51,056 bases of DNA, from assembly GCF_024305035.1 (NCBI RefSeq), contig NZ_JAMWZB010000035.1, positions 1-51,056 on the forward strand. The letters run 5' to 3'. This stretch comes from Algoriphagus sp. Its GTDB lineage: Bacteria > Bacteroidota > Bacteroidia > Cytophagales > Cyclobacteriaceae. Position 1 is the stretch's first letter. Each line of letters begins with the position of its first letter. Under the pieces are notes generated by a model. That model was not told where the DNA came from. It worked only from the letters and a program-made list of their open reading frames with translations, and did not search any database. The translations under genes and the position numbers were made by a program. Shown piece after piece: positions 1-8,447 of this stretch.

Positions 1-98
1 TTGACACAAATTGTCTTTATTTGGCTACGTGCAGTCAAACGGATACACATATAAATTTTTTAGAGCTGTGTTATTGATCACCCAATCAATCAGCATCC

Positions 99-1406
99 TT
101 GACAAAAAATATAGTGAACAAGGGCATTTTGTTAGGCCTCTTGGCTTGGCTATGCATGGAAAACTCCCTTTGGGCACAATGTGCCGAATGCGGAAGCCCG
201 CGAACGTATACTTCCAGTGTAACCTCTTTGAATGATGGAAGCAACCCGAGTGGAGGATTAAATGTTTCCCGATGGTCGGGTTCTGGCAATTTTTCTACTG
301 GCCAAATCGCAAAATTTTCTGGCAACAACCAAAACTACACCTGGACAGCTTCCAATTTCAATCTGGGTGGAATCATCCTTTCGAACGGGGCTGATCTCAC
401 TCTTGATCGTGGTAATAATGGAGACGATCCTGGATTTACGATAAGTGATGGATGCATTGTCGTTGGATCAGGATCGGTCTTACAAATGGTCTACATCACT
501 GAACTTTCGAATCTCCGAATTTGCGTAGAGGATGGCGGCTCCATCGTTTTTGATCAACGGAATATCAATGGCAATGCAGATCGAAATGATTTTACGTTTA
601 GCAATGTCATCATTGATTTGCAAGGCCCTGACGCGGAACTGAATTTTGGAGATGCAGATATTAAAGTAGCATCAGGCGGGCTGGTGATAGATGGCTGGAC
701 GGGTGATGAACGTGAACTTTATGAAAATACTGATCCCCCGATTCCTGGAAAATCGGGGAATATTTCTTGGACTAACGAAATCCAGCTTCTCTCCCTTTGT
801 GAAATCCTGAATGGTCGAGTTTTACCCATAGAGTTAGCTTATTTTCAAACTCAATTCTTAGAGGAAGATCGATCTGTGTTACTAGAATGGGCGATACTAA
901 CCGAAAAAAATACCGAATGGGTTGAAATTGAGCGATCTGTTGATGGAGTGGAGCGATGGGAAAAGATCAAAGAAATCAAAGCGGATAACCAAGCCGAAGG
1001 ATTTCAATCCTACGCCTTTACCGACAGGTTACTCCCCCTCACCGGCTCCAATATTTATTACAGAGTCCGGCTTATTGCAAAAGACGGGACGCATTACATC
1101 TCGCAGCTTTCTCGGGAAGCCCTTCCTCCGTCTTTTCAGACCGGAAAGCTTTGGCATATTTACCCCAACCCAAGTTTTGGTGGAGAAGTAAGAATCCAAC
1201 CCTATGATCAAGATTTTTCCAAACTAGAAGAAGTGCAAGTAAGGATTTTTGGAAAGTATGCCCAAGATCAAATCCTATCAGCTAAATCTCTTGAGGAGCT
1301 GAACTCCAAATTAGCTTTGGAGATCCAGCGCTCCACCCCAGGCATGCTAATTTTAGAAATCCAGTCCAAGCAAGGAGTTGAAGTAATCAAATTGATCCGA
1401 AAATAG
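99..1406 (+). CDS. Secreted protein with T9SS type A C-terminal sorting domain
   Basis: 435 residues, exported by Sec and then probably by the type IX secretion system to the cell surface. A signal peptide occupies residues 1 to about 27 (MTKNI start, hydrophobic core, cleavage after LWAQ). The middle (about 28-240) is an Asn/Gly-rich beta-type region that I do not recognise. From about 243 (LPIELAYF) there is the beta-sandwich that often precedes a type A sorting domain, with its ERSVDG segment, and from about 354 the sorting domain itself (IYPNPSFGG, ending KLIRK). The start is TTG at 99; an in-frame stop at 75-77 excludes anything earlier, and a GTG at 114 is the only nearby alternative. 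A terminator follows at 1465. The next gene carries the same pre-sorting and sorting module, so the two may be functionally related. The cargo function is unknown. Confidence 0.8.
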   Translation: MTKNIVNKGILLGLLAWLCMENSLWAQCAECGSPRTYTSSVTSLNDGSNPSGGLNVSRWSGSGNFSTGQIAKFSGNNQNYTWTASNFNLGGIILSNGADLTLDRGNNGDDPGFTISDGCIVVGSGSVLQMVYITELSNLRICVEDGGSIVFDQRNINGNADRNDFTFSNVIIDLQGPDAELNFGDADIKVASGGLVIDGWTGDERELYENTDPPIPGKSGNISWTNEIQLLSLCEILNGRVLPIELAYFQTQFLEEDRSVLLEWAILTEKNTEWVEIERSVDGVERWEKIKEIKADNQAEGFQSYAFTDRLLPLTGSNIYYRVRLIAKDGTHYISQLSREALPPSFQTGKLWHIYPNPSFGGEVRIQPYDQDFSKLEEVQVRIFGKYAQDQILSAKSLEELNSKLALEIQRSTPGMLILEIQSKQGVEVIKLIRK

Positions 1407-1464
1407 GGCGTAGTCCCAACAAATTTTCGTACACTCTTTCAAAAAGCAGAATCCCATTTACTCT

Positions 1465-1493
1465 GAGAGCAAGTTCTTGCTCTCATTTTTTTT
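1465..1493 (+). terminator. Rho-independent terminator after the first T9SS cargo gene
   Basis: A 9-bp perfect inverted repeat (GAGAGCAAG / CTTGCTCTC) with a minimal centre is followed by A and eight T. It lies about 60 bp after the stop codon of the upstream gene. Confidence 0.8.
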
Positions 1494-1891
1494 AAAATTA
1501 TATTTGTTTATAATGTTCTTAATGCTAGATTGTAATCCCTTTAGCGAGTATTTACAAAATATAATTTGTTTGGACCAGATTAATTGTATTTCATATATAA
1601 GAAAAAGTAAAAAATAGCTTTGGAGTAAATTTCTTGTACCTCTGCAGTAAGAAATTAGAGGTCAGAAATGATTAAACCAGGAAAAAGAGTATTTAAACTT
1701 CTTAGCAAAAAACAAAAATTAGAGGCCCTTGTTAAGATCACCCACTTAAGAACAAATCTTAACCCTTGATTTTAAAACCATTAGAGCTAGAAATTACGCA
1801 AATTATTAGGCAAAAATTAGGAAATTGAAATGCAAAACTTTAATTTTGAAATACGTTTTTTAGCATTTGAAAAATATTTATAGCTAACTGG
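1494..1891 (+). other. AT-rich intergenic leader of the large adhesin gene
   Basis: About 400 bp without a convincing reading frame. It holds an 8-bp inverted repeat, GTTAAGAT (1731-1738) and ATCTTAAC (1756-1763), with a CTTAAG palindrome between the arms, and a possible -7 element near 1841. I see no RNA gene or mobile-element trace. Confidence 0.5.
1841..1848 (+). promoter_or_regulatory. Possible Bacteroidota -7 promoter element (TAATTTTG)
   Basis: TAATTTTG matches the Bacteroidota -7 consensus TAnnTTTG and would place transcription start roughly 35 nt before the ATG at 1892. No well-placed -33 TTTG is visible, so support is partial. Confidence 0.4.
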
Positions 1892-4800
1892 ATGAAAAAA
1901 CATTTACCAGTTTTACTCCTATTCTTTTTTCTGATATTGATCAGCTGGAAGGCTTTTGCCCAAACACAAACCATAACAAGCCCTGGTTCTGGGACTTTTA
2001 CTGTACCCTCGGAAGTAACTTCAATTACAGTGGAGGTATGGGGAGGAGGAGGAAAAGGAGGTGCAAGATCAGGTTCAAATGGTGCAGCGGCAGGGGGAGG
2101 AGGAGGAGCATATTCTCGAAGTGTATTACCTGTTTCACCGGGACAGGTTATTAACTATCGTATTGGATTTGGAGCCACAGGTTTTCAACCTGGACAGGAT
2201 ACTTGGTTTTTCAATAATTCCACCTTAATGGCAAAAGGAGGAAATTCAGTTTCAGATAATTCTACTACAGGAGTTGCTGGGGGTGATGAAAGCGCCGGTT
2301 TTGGAGACTTTAGGTTTAGTGGTGGAAATGGGGCTGATGTAGTTTCTGGAGATGGTGGTGGTGGTGGTTCTTCGGCTGGAATTAACGCAAATGGCAATAA
2401 TGCAACTAATCGAAATGGAGCTCTAGCTCCTTTGGGAGGAGGTGAAGGTGGCGACGGTAAAGAGGATGGTAATGGAGCCAATGGGCAAGGTCCAGGATCT
2501 ATGGGCAGTTTCCCTGGAGGAGGAGGAGGAGGAGGAGTTAGATCCAGTTCTTCCGGAACAGATATTTCTGGAGGAAATGGAGGTAATGGCCAAATTCGAA
2601 TTTCTTATATTACTTTATCCTCATCTACGGGGACCGACAATCAATCCGTATGTGAAGATGAATCAATTTTAACAACTACCTATACAATCCCTCCTGGGTC
2701 CTTTGTTTCTGTTCTAGATCTACCACCTGGGTTAACATCAAACTTTAATAGCTCTACTAATACTATTACAATTTCTGGAACACCAGAAACAAGCGGTACT
2801 TATACTTTAAACGTTACTCCCGGATTCTTATCAATTTTCACCTCTGCTCCTTTTATTCTTTCCAGAACAGGTTCTGTAACAGTAATTCCTACAAATACTG
2901 TTAGTTCTTCAAATCCTGATCAATCCATTTGTATTAATACTCAACTGTCAAATATTACTCATATCACAACAGGAGCAACAGGAATAGCAAATGATGGGAT
3001 TTCTGGTGCAAATGGATTACCCCCCGGAATAAGTGCATCTTGGAATTCAGGAGTGATTACCATTTCAGGTTCACCCACTGCTACAAATGCTAGTCCGTAT
3101 AATTATTCAATTCCTTTGACTGGAGGATGTGGTGAAATTTACGCGACAGGAACTATAAATGTGACACCTGATAATACTATAACTCTTGTTGGAAGTTCTG
3201 ACCAAACTCAATGTATTAATGAAGCTTTAACAGAAATTACTTTTAATACTACAGGAGCCACTGGAATACAAAATAATGGTGTTTTAGGAGCAAATGGTCT
3301 ACCCCCCGGTGTTTCTGCTAGTTGGAATTCAGGAGTGATCACAATTTCAGGTGTTCCAATTTCTTCCGGATCTTTCACCTATTCCATTCCTTTGGCGGGA
3401 GGTTGTGGTTCTGCAAGTGCAATCGGCACCATTACCGTAACTCCAAATAATACTGCTATTCCCATTGGAAGTGAAGATCAATCGCAGTGTATCAATGAAC
3501 CACTGGTTGATATTATTTTTAATACCACAGGTGCAACTGGGATTTTAAATGATGGGGTTGATGGGGCAAATGGCCTTCCTCCTGGAGTTTCAGCATCTTG
3601 GAATGCAGGTGTTATTACTATTTCGGGTACCCCTACCTCTACGGCTGGAAGTCCCTATAATTATTCAATTCCTCTGACCGGTGGATGTGGAAATATAGTT
3701 GCCTCAGGAATAATCACAGTATCTCCAGACAACACTGTTCTAGCTACTACAGCTGTAGACCAAACCCTTTGTATAGACACCCCACTAAACGAAATAACCT
3801 TCAATACCTCAGGAGCTACGGGGATAGAAAATGATGGGGTGTCAGGTGCAAATGGCCTTCCTCCTGGAGTATCGGCCACTTGGAACGGAAATGTGATAAG
3901 CATTTCGGGTTCTCCAACTGAGCATAGTAATAGCCCTTATAGCTATTCTATACCGCTACTGGGAGGATGTAATGATTTATACGCAGAGGGAACAATCACG
4001 GTCAACCCTGCCTCTACCATTACGGTTGAAAATATGGCCGATCAGCGGATATGTGATGGGGATACTTTCTCCGAGCTTTCCGTTACCGCTACTGGTACAG
4101 GGACACTCTCTTATCAGTGGTTTAGCAATTCCAATCCCTCCAAAACAGGAGCAACTCCTATTGGTTCAAATCAACCCTCTTATAGCCCCCCTGCTGATGC
4201 CATTGGAACTACCTATTATTACGTAGAAGTAACAAGTGACTGTAGTCCAATAGCTACCTCTAGATTTATGCAGGCTACGGTTGAACCAATAACTGTAATC
4301 ACAACAGAACTAGACACATCTGATGATGTAGAATGTTTTGGGGATGGATTTGATCCATTGTTCGTAGGAGCAGAAGGAGCTGATCTCACCTATCAATGGT
4401 ATGTTAATACAGATCAACAAAATACCGGAGGCACTTTAATTTCAGGAGCTACATCAAATACGTTTACACCGCCATCAACAGACATTGGGAGCATTCTATA
4501 TTACTATGTAGTTGTTTCAGGATATTGCTCATCAGATACTTCCATCATATCTGGTGAATATCGAGTCAACCCCCCTGAAACGGTAATTGACGATAGTCCT
4601 GATTCTAATAATTATACGGTCTGTCAAGGTGATCCTTTCCCCGAACAAACGGCATTGGCTTCCGGTGAGGGAACTATTACCTACCAATGGTATAGCAATG
4701 ATATTCCTCAAAATACGGGAGGAACTCTGATAAGCGGAGCAACAGACCCAACATTTACCCCACCGAGTGATGTGGTGGGGACTAAGTATTATTATGCCAC

Positions 4801-7800
4801 TGGTCGAAGTAATTGCGGCACCGTTCCCACGGCAGTCTCAGGAGCCTTTACTGTAACCCAACCTTCAGTGATAACCAGTGAAGATTTAGATGCTCAGGAA
4901 ATCTGTATAGACAGTGCCTTCGAACCAATATCCATCATTGCTGATGGAACGGGAGCGGTAGAATACCAATGGTATAGCAACACCAGTCCTGTAGCTGACA
5001 CCTTAGGAGTAGAAGTGATCGAACTTTCAGGTGAAGTTTCAAATTCTTTTATCCCGCCTACTACGTTAGGTACATTATACTACTTTGTTAAGGTTTCGAG
5101 TGAATGCGGTCCCAACGTCCTATCCAATATTTCAGGTGCATTTAAAGTAAACCCTCTCCCTACCCCTACCTTATCTTCAAATGTGGATGCTGACCCTGTG
5201 GTTTGTGAAAACAGCTCTATAACTTACACAACTGAATCTGGTCAAAGCAATTATATCTGGGAAATTCCAGGCCAAGTACAAGGGACAGATTATACCATTT
5301 CTGCGGGGGGAATAGGTCTAAATAATCACACAGTTACATTAACCTGGCTAACCGAAGGCTTAAAAAATGTAAGTGTTTATTACACCGATCCTAATGGCTG
5401 TACGGCTAGCAGTCCTGCAGTAAATTCCATTACTGTAGACCCTCTCCCTGAACCCACACTTACATCCAATATTGATGCAGATCCGGTTATCTGTGAAGGG
5501 AATACGGTCATTTATACGACTGAAAGTGGGCAAAATAATTATATGTGGAATATTGATGGTATTGAAAATACAGACTATACCGTATCCATTTCTGGAGCAA
5601 GTTTGAACCAAAGCAATAGGATTCAAGTAACTTGGTTAACAAACGGGACCAAAAATGTATCCGTTAATTACATCAATTCAACGACAGGATGTACTGCTTC
5701 AAGTCCTGAAATTAATACTATAACCGTCGACCCTTTACCTGTTCCAACCTTCTCAGTATTCCCTGGTTTTGAGGTTTGTGAACAAAGTAGTGTCACATAT
5801 ACCACTCAATCTGGCCAGTTAGACTATGTTTGGAACCTCCCCGGAAGCGCAGGAACTGACTATACCATTATTTCTGGAGGAACCTCAGAGGAGAGTATCA
5901 CCTTGGAGTGGTTGACATTAGGCTCCAAAACTGTATCAGTTAGTTATACCAATTCAACTACCGGGTGTGTGGCAAACAGTTCCGCCTCATCCACTACCGA
6001 AGTAGTACCTTTTGCTACCGTTGGTCCAACCTCCGTTGCAACACCTAGCTTTTGTATAACTGACACTTCTCCTTTGAGTTTTTCTCAACCTACCACAGGA
6101 GTAACTAGTATTGGCACACCATCAGGACTTCCACCAGGAATAACAGCCACATTTAACTCAGGAACAGGAAATATTGAATTTTCGGGAATACCTACGACTC
6201 CTGGATTCTATAGTTACAGCATTCCATTAAATGGCAACTGCATTAATGGCTTAACTGCAACAGGAACCATAGATGTCACCCCTGAATATCAATTAACCTC
6301 CGTTAGCTCTGTTTCTGCCACCATCACAGGGGGAACTGCTAGCATAACCATTAATGGTGATGTTTCTTCATTACCCAATGGAGAGTATGAAGTGACCTAC
6401 ATTTTGGATGATGGAATAAGCCCACCTGCAGAGTACACTTCTGCTCCCTTTAATGTAAGTAATGGACTAGGCACATTCGCAACTATTCCTCTAGATAATT
6501 TGGATGTTGAAGCTTACGAATTGACTATCCAAACTATAAGAAAAACCACAGGAGGATGTATTACAGAGTTGGATGCAGAAGATCCAATAAACACTACATT
6601 TTTCAGTGTTTGCGGTGCAGCATTTGCTGCAGATGCCACTTTCTTTGTTCCCGCAGGAGTGTTTGAGATCACAATTCAAGCAACAGGAGCAGGTACAGCA
6701 GGTCAAACTAAAACAACTACCATCTCAGTCAATCCAGGTCAAGCCATTGGGATCTATGTAGGAGAAGGTGATGCAACGGGCACTGGTCGTGATACGTGGG
6801 TTACCCGTGACTCTTCACTTCCAGATCCAGAGACTTCGAGTTATGTATATGCAACTGGTAATGGTGGTCCAGGCCAAGATGGTCAAGTTAACATATCTTA
6901 CTCCTGTCCAGATTCCAATGATCAGGATTGCTTGGAAGTAGTGGATGATGGAGCCGTCAGTGGTACTACCATAATTCGTTTTACTTGTGATGATGTATGG
7001 GAAGTGCCAGAAGGTTTGGTCGAGTTTACCATCCACGCTATTGGTGCTGGTGGAGGGGGCGGTATGGGACAAACCGGCGGAGGTGGGGGGGGCGGTGGAA
7101 TTGCCTCAACTACAGTTTACAGTAATGCCCAATATGGTTTCCCAGCAGGTAATTCTCTCAATATCACCGTAGGTAAAGGTGGGGATGGGGCTTCCACTCC
7201 GTTTGACAAAGGTGATATTGGAGACTCAACTTCGGTAACTGGTATAATCCCTGATGCAAATGGTAACATAAATATTAATCTTATTGCACTTGGTGGTGGA
7301 GGAGGGGGATCATTCAGCAACCTTAATGGCAGTAATGGAGCCTCAGGTGGTGGCGGAGCCCATGGTGATCAAGGAAACAATATACCAGGAATAGGAGGGT
7401 CAGGAACTCTAGGCCAAGGAAATAATGGAGGTAACGGAGGCAGAGGAAATAATGCGAACCATGCTCGTGCCGGTGGTGGCGGAGGCGGAGCTGGTGGAAT
7501 AGGAGAAGACGGTAGTGGTTCAGGCGTTGGCCAATCCCAAGCTGGAAACGGAGGAGAAGGGGCGATTTTTGAAATAGAAGGTATTCCTTATGCCTATGGA
7601 GCTGGTGGAGGTGGAATTGGTTACAATTTCAATAGTAATGACAATGATCCTGGTTTAGGAGGAGAAGTTAATGGAATACGGATCGGAGGAGACGCAACAA
7701 ATCAAGGCAAAGGTAATCCTGGAACAGCCTTTACAGGTTCTGGTGGCGGAGCAGGAACTACAGGAGGAGGCCAAGGAGGTTCAGGTGTTGTTTACATCAC

Positions 7801-8404
7801 CTACTTCAACTTCAGCATACTTCCCATAGAATACCTTTACTTCGATGTAGAATATCAGGAAGAATCTAGGACCGGTAAACTAAATTGGGCAACTGCCAAA
7901 GAATGGGAGAATGCGCATTTTGAAATCGAACGCTCCATCAATGGAGTAAATAATTGGGAAACGATTGCTGAAGTTCCTGGTGCTGGCTACTCTGAAGTAG
8001 TCACAGAATACGAGTTTATTGATCAAAACCTTCCAGCAGCTGGAGGCATCGTTTACTATCGATTAAAAGATGTCAATTTCTACCAGGAGTATTCCTATAG
8101 TAATACACGATCCATGGTTGTTCCATCGCTTTCAGGTAACAGCTCTTGGGTCGCATATCCAAACCCAAGTCATCGATCGAGTGAAATTACTCTTGATCTA
8201 TTGAATAGTTCAGCATACAAGGATGAACCGATTACCGTCCAAATTTCAGATATCCGTGGTGTTTCTGAAAGCTACACGGTAAGGAGTCCAACTGAAGTGA
8301 CGGAAGTGGTCAACTCACACCTCCAAATTACTGACTTTGGAATTTATATCATTCAGCTTTCTTGGGGCAACCAGCAGCAACAGCTAAAAATTATTCGAAA
8401 CTAA
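1892..8404 (+). CDS. Giant glycine-rich, Ig-like repeat adhesin with T9SS type A sorting domain
   Basis: 2170 residues, predicted cell-surface or secreted adhesin. A signal peptide is clear (residues 1-24, ending AFAQ). Domain order: a first Gly-rich block (about 48-240); four well-conserved units of about 92 residues (about 340-706), each with a Gly-rich turn and a GANGLPPG motif like He_PIG/putative-Ig folds; several Ig-like units with YQWY motifs (about 710-1090); three PKD-like units with VCE and TYTT motifs (about 1090-1380); a diverged fifth GLPPG unit (about 1385-1470); a second, longer Gly-rich block (about 1583-1970); and a pre-sorting sandwich plus type A sorting domain (about 1975-2170, AYPNPSHRSS, ending KIIRN). 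The Gly-rich blocks resemble glycine-rich cell-wall proteins rather than enzymes. A role in adhesion, matrix or gliding is inference; no catalytic motif is visible. Confidence 0.85.
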   Translation: MKKHLPVLLLFFFLILISWKAFAQTQTITSPGSGTFTVPSEVTSITVEVWGGGGKGGARSGSNGAAAGGGGGAYSRSVLPVSPGQVINYRIGFGATGFQPGQDTWFFNNSTLMAKGGNSVSDNSTTGVAGGDESAGFGDFRFSGGNGADVVSGDGGGGGSSAGINANGNNATNRNGALAPLGGGEGGDGKEDGNGANGQGPGSMGSFPGGGGGGGVRSSSSGTDISGGNGGNGQIRISYITLSSSTGTDNQSVCEDESILTTTYTIPPGSFVSVLDLPPGLTSNFNSSTNTITISGTPETSGTYTLNVTPGFLSIFTSAPFILSRTGSVTVIPTNTVSSSNPDQSICINTQLSNITHITTGATGIANDGISGANGLPPGISASWNSGVITISGSPTATNASPYNYSIPLTGGCGEIYATGTINVTPDNTITLVGSSDQTQCINEALTEITFNTTGATGIQNNGVLGANGLPPGVSASWNSGVITISGVPISSGSFTYSIPLAGGCGSASAIGTITVTPNNTAIPIGSEDQSQCINEPLVDIIFNTTGATGILNDGVDGANGLPPGVSASWNAGVITISGTPTSTAGSPYNYSIPLTGGCGNIVASGIITVSPDNTVLATTAVDQTLCIDTPLNEITFNTSGATGIENDGVSGANGLPPGVSATWNGNVISISGSPTEHSNSPYSYSIPLLGGCNDLYAEGTITVNPASTITVENMADQRICDGDTFSELSVTATGTGTLSYQWFSNSNPSKTGATPIGSNQPSYSPPADAIGTTYYYVEVTSDCSPIATSRFMQATVEPITVITTELDTSDDVECFGDGFDPLFVGAEGADLTYQWYVNTDQQNTGGTLISGATSNTFTPPSTDIGSILYYYVVVSGYCSSDTSIISGEYRVNPPETVIDDSPDSNNYTVCQGDPFPEQTALASGEGTITYQWYSNDIPQNTGGTLISGATDPTFTPPSDVVGTKYYYATGRSNCGTVPTAVSGAFTVTQPSVITSEDLDAQEICIDSAFEPISIIADGTGAVEYQWYSNTSPVADTLGVEVIELSGEVSNSFIPPTTLGTLYYFVKVSSECGPNVLSNISGAFKVNPLPTPTLSSNVDADPVVCENSSITYTTESGQSNYIWEIPGQVQGTDYTISAGGIGLNNHTVTLTWLTEGLKNVSVYYTDPNGCTASSPAVNSITVDPLPEPTLTSNIDADPVICEGNTVIYTTESGQNNYMWNIDGIENTDYTVSISGASLNQSNRIQVTWLTNGTKNVSVNYINSTTGCTASSPEINTITVDPLPVPTFSVFPGFEVCEQSSVTYTTQSGQLDYVWNLPGSAGTDYTIISGGTSEESITLEWLTLGSKTVSVSYTNSTTGCVANSSASSTTEVVPFATVGPTSVATPSFCITDTSPLSFSQPTTGVTSIGTPSGLPPGITATFNSGTGNIEFSGIPTTPGFYSYSIPLNGNCINGLTATGTIDVTPEYQLTSVSSVSATITGGTASITINGDVSSLPNGEYEVTYILDDGISPPAEYTSAPFNVSNGLGTFATIPLDNLDVEAYELTIQTIRKTTGGCITELDAEDPINTTFFSVCGAAFAADATFFVPAGVFEITIQATGAGTAGQTKTTTISVNPGQAIGIYVGEGDATGTGRDTWVTRDSSLPDPETSSYVYATGNGGPGQDGQVNISYSCPDSNDQDCLEVVDDGAVSGTTIIRFTCDDVWEVPEGLVEFTIHAIGAGGGGGMGQTGGGGGGGGIASTTVYSNAQYGFPAGNSLNITVGKGGDGASTPFDKGDIGDSTSVTGIIPDANGNININLIALGGGGGGSFSNLNGSNGASGGGGAHGDQGNNIPGIGGSGTLGQGNNGGNGGRGNNANHARAGGGGGGAGGIGEDGSGSGVGQSQAGNGGEGAIFEIEGIPYAYGAGGGGIGYNFNSNDNDPGLGGEVNGIRIGGDATNQGKGNPGTAFTGSGGGAGTTGGGQGGSGVVYITYFNFSILPIEYLYFDVEYQEESRTGKLNWATAKEWENAHFEIERSINGVNNWETIAEVPGAGYSEVVTEYEFIDQNLPAAGGIVYYRLKDVNFYQEYSYSNTRSMVVPSLSGNSSWVAYPNPSHRSSEITLDLLNSSAYKDEPITVQISDIRGVSESYTVRSPTEVTEVVNSHLQITDFGIYIIQLSWGNQQQQLKIIRN

Positions 8405-8411
8405 AGGGAGC

Positions 8412-8447
8412 AAAGCCTAATTGAAATAATTCAATTAGGCTTTTTTT
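8412..8447 (+). terminator. Rho-independent terminator after the adhesin gene
   Basis: A 14-bp perfect stem (8412-8425 with 8430-8443, loop ATAA) runs into a seven-T tract. The last T residues overlap the stop codon of the convergent gene at 8446. The opposite strand lacks a T tract, so this mainly serves the plus strand. Confidence 0.9.

Noticed and set aside
1..40. TTGACA at the first base as a -35 box
   Set aside because: Bacteroidota promoters do not use this consensus and no partner element lies at the right distance.
2185..2481. Pro-rich minus-strand frame
   Set aside because: It is the complement of the Gly-codon-rich block of the adhesin.
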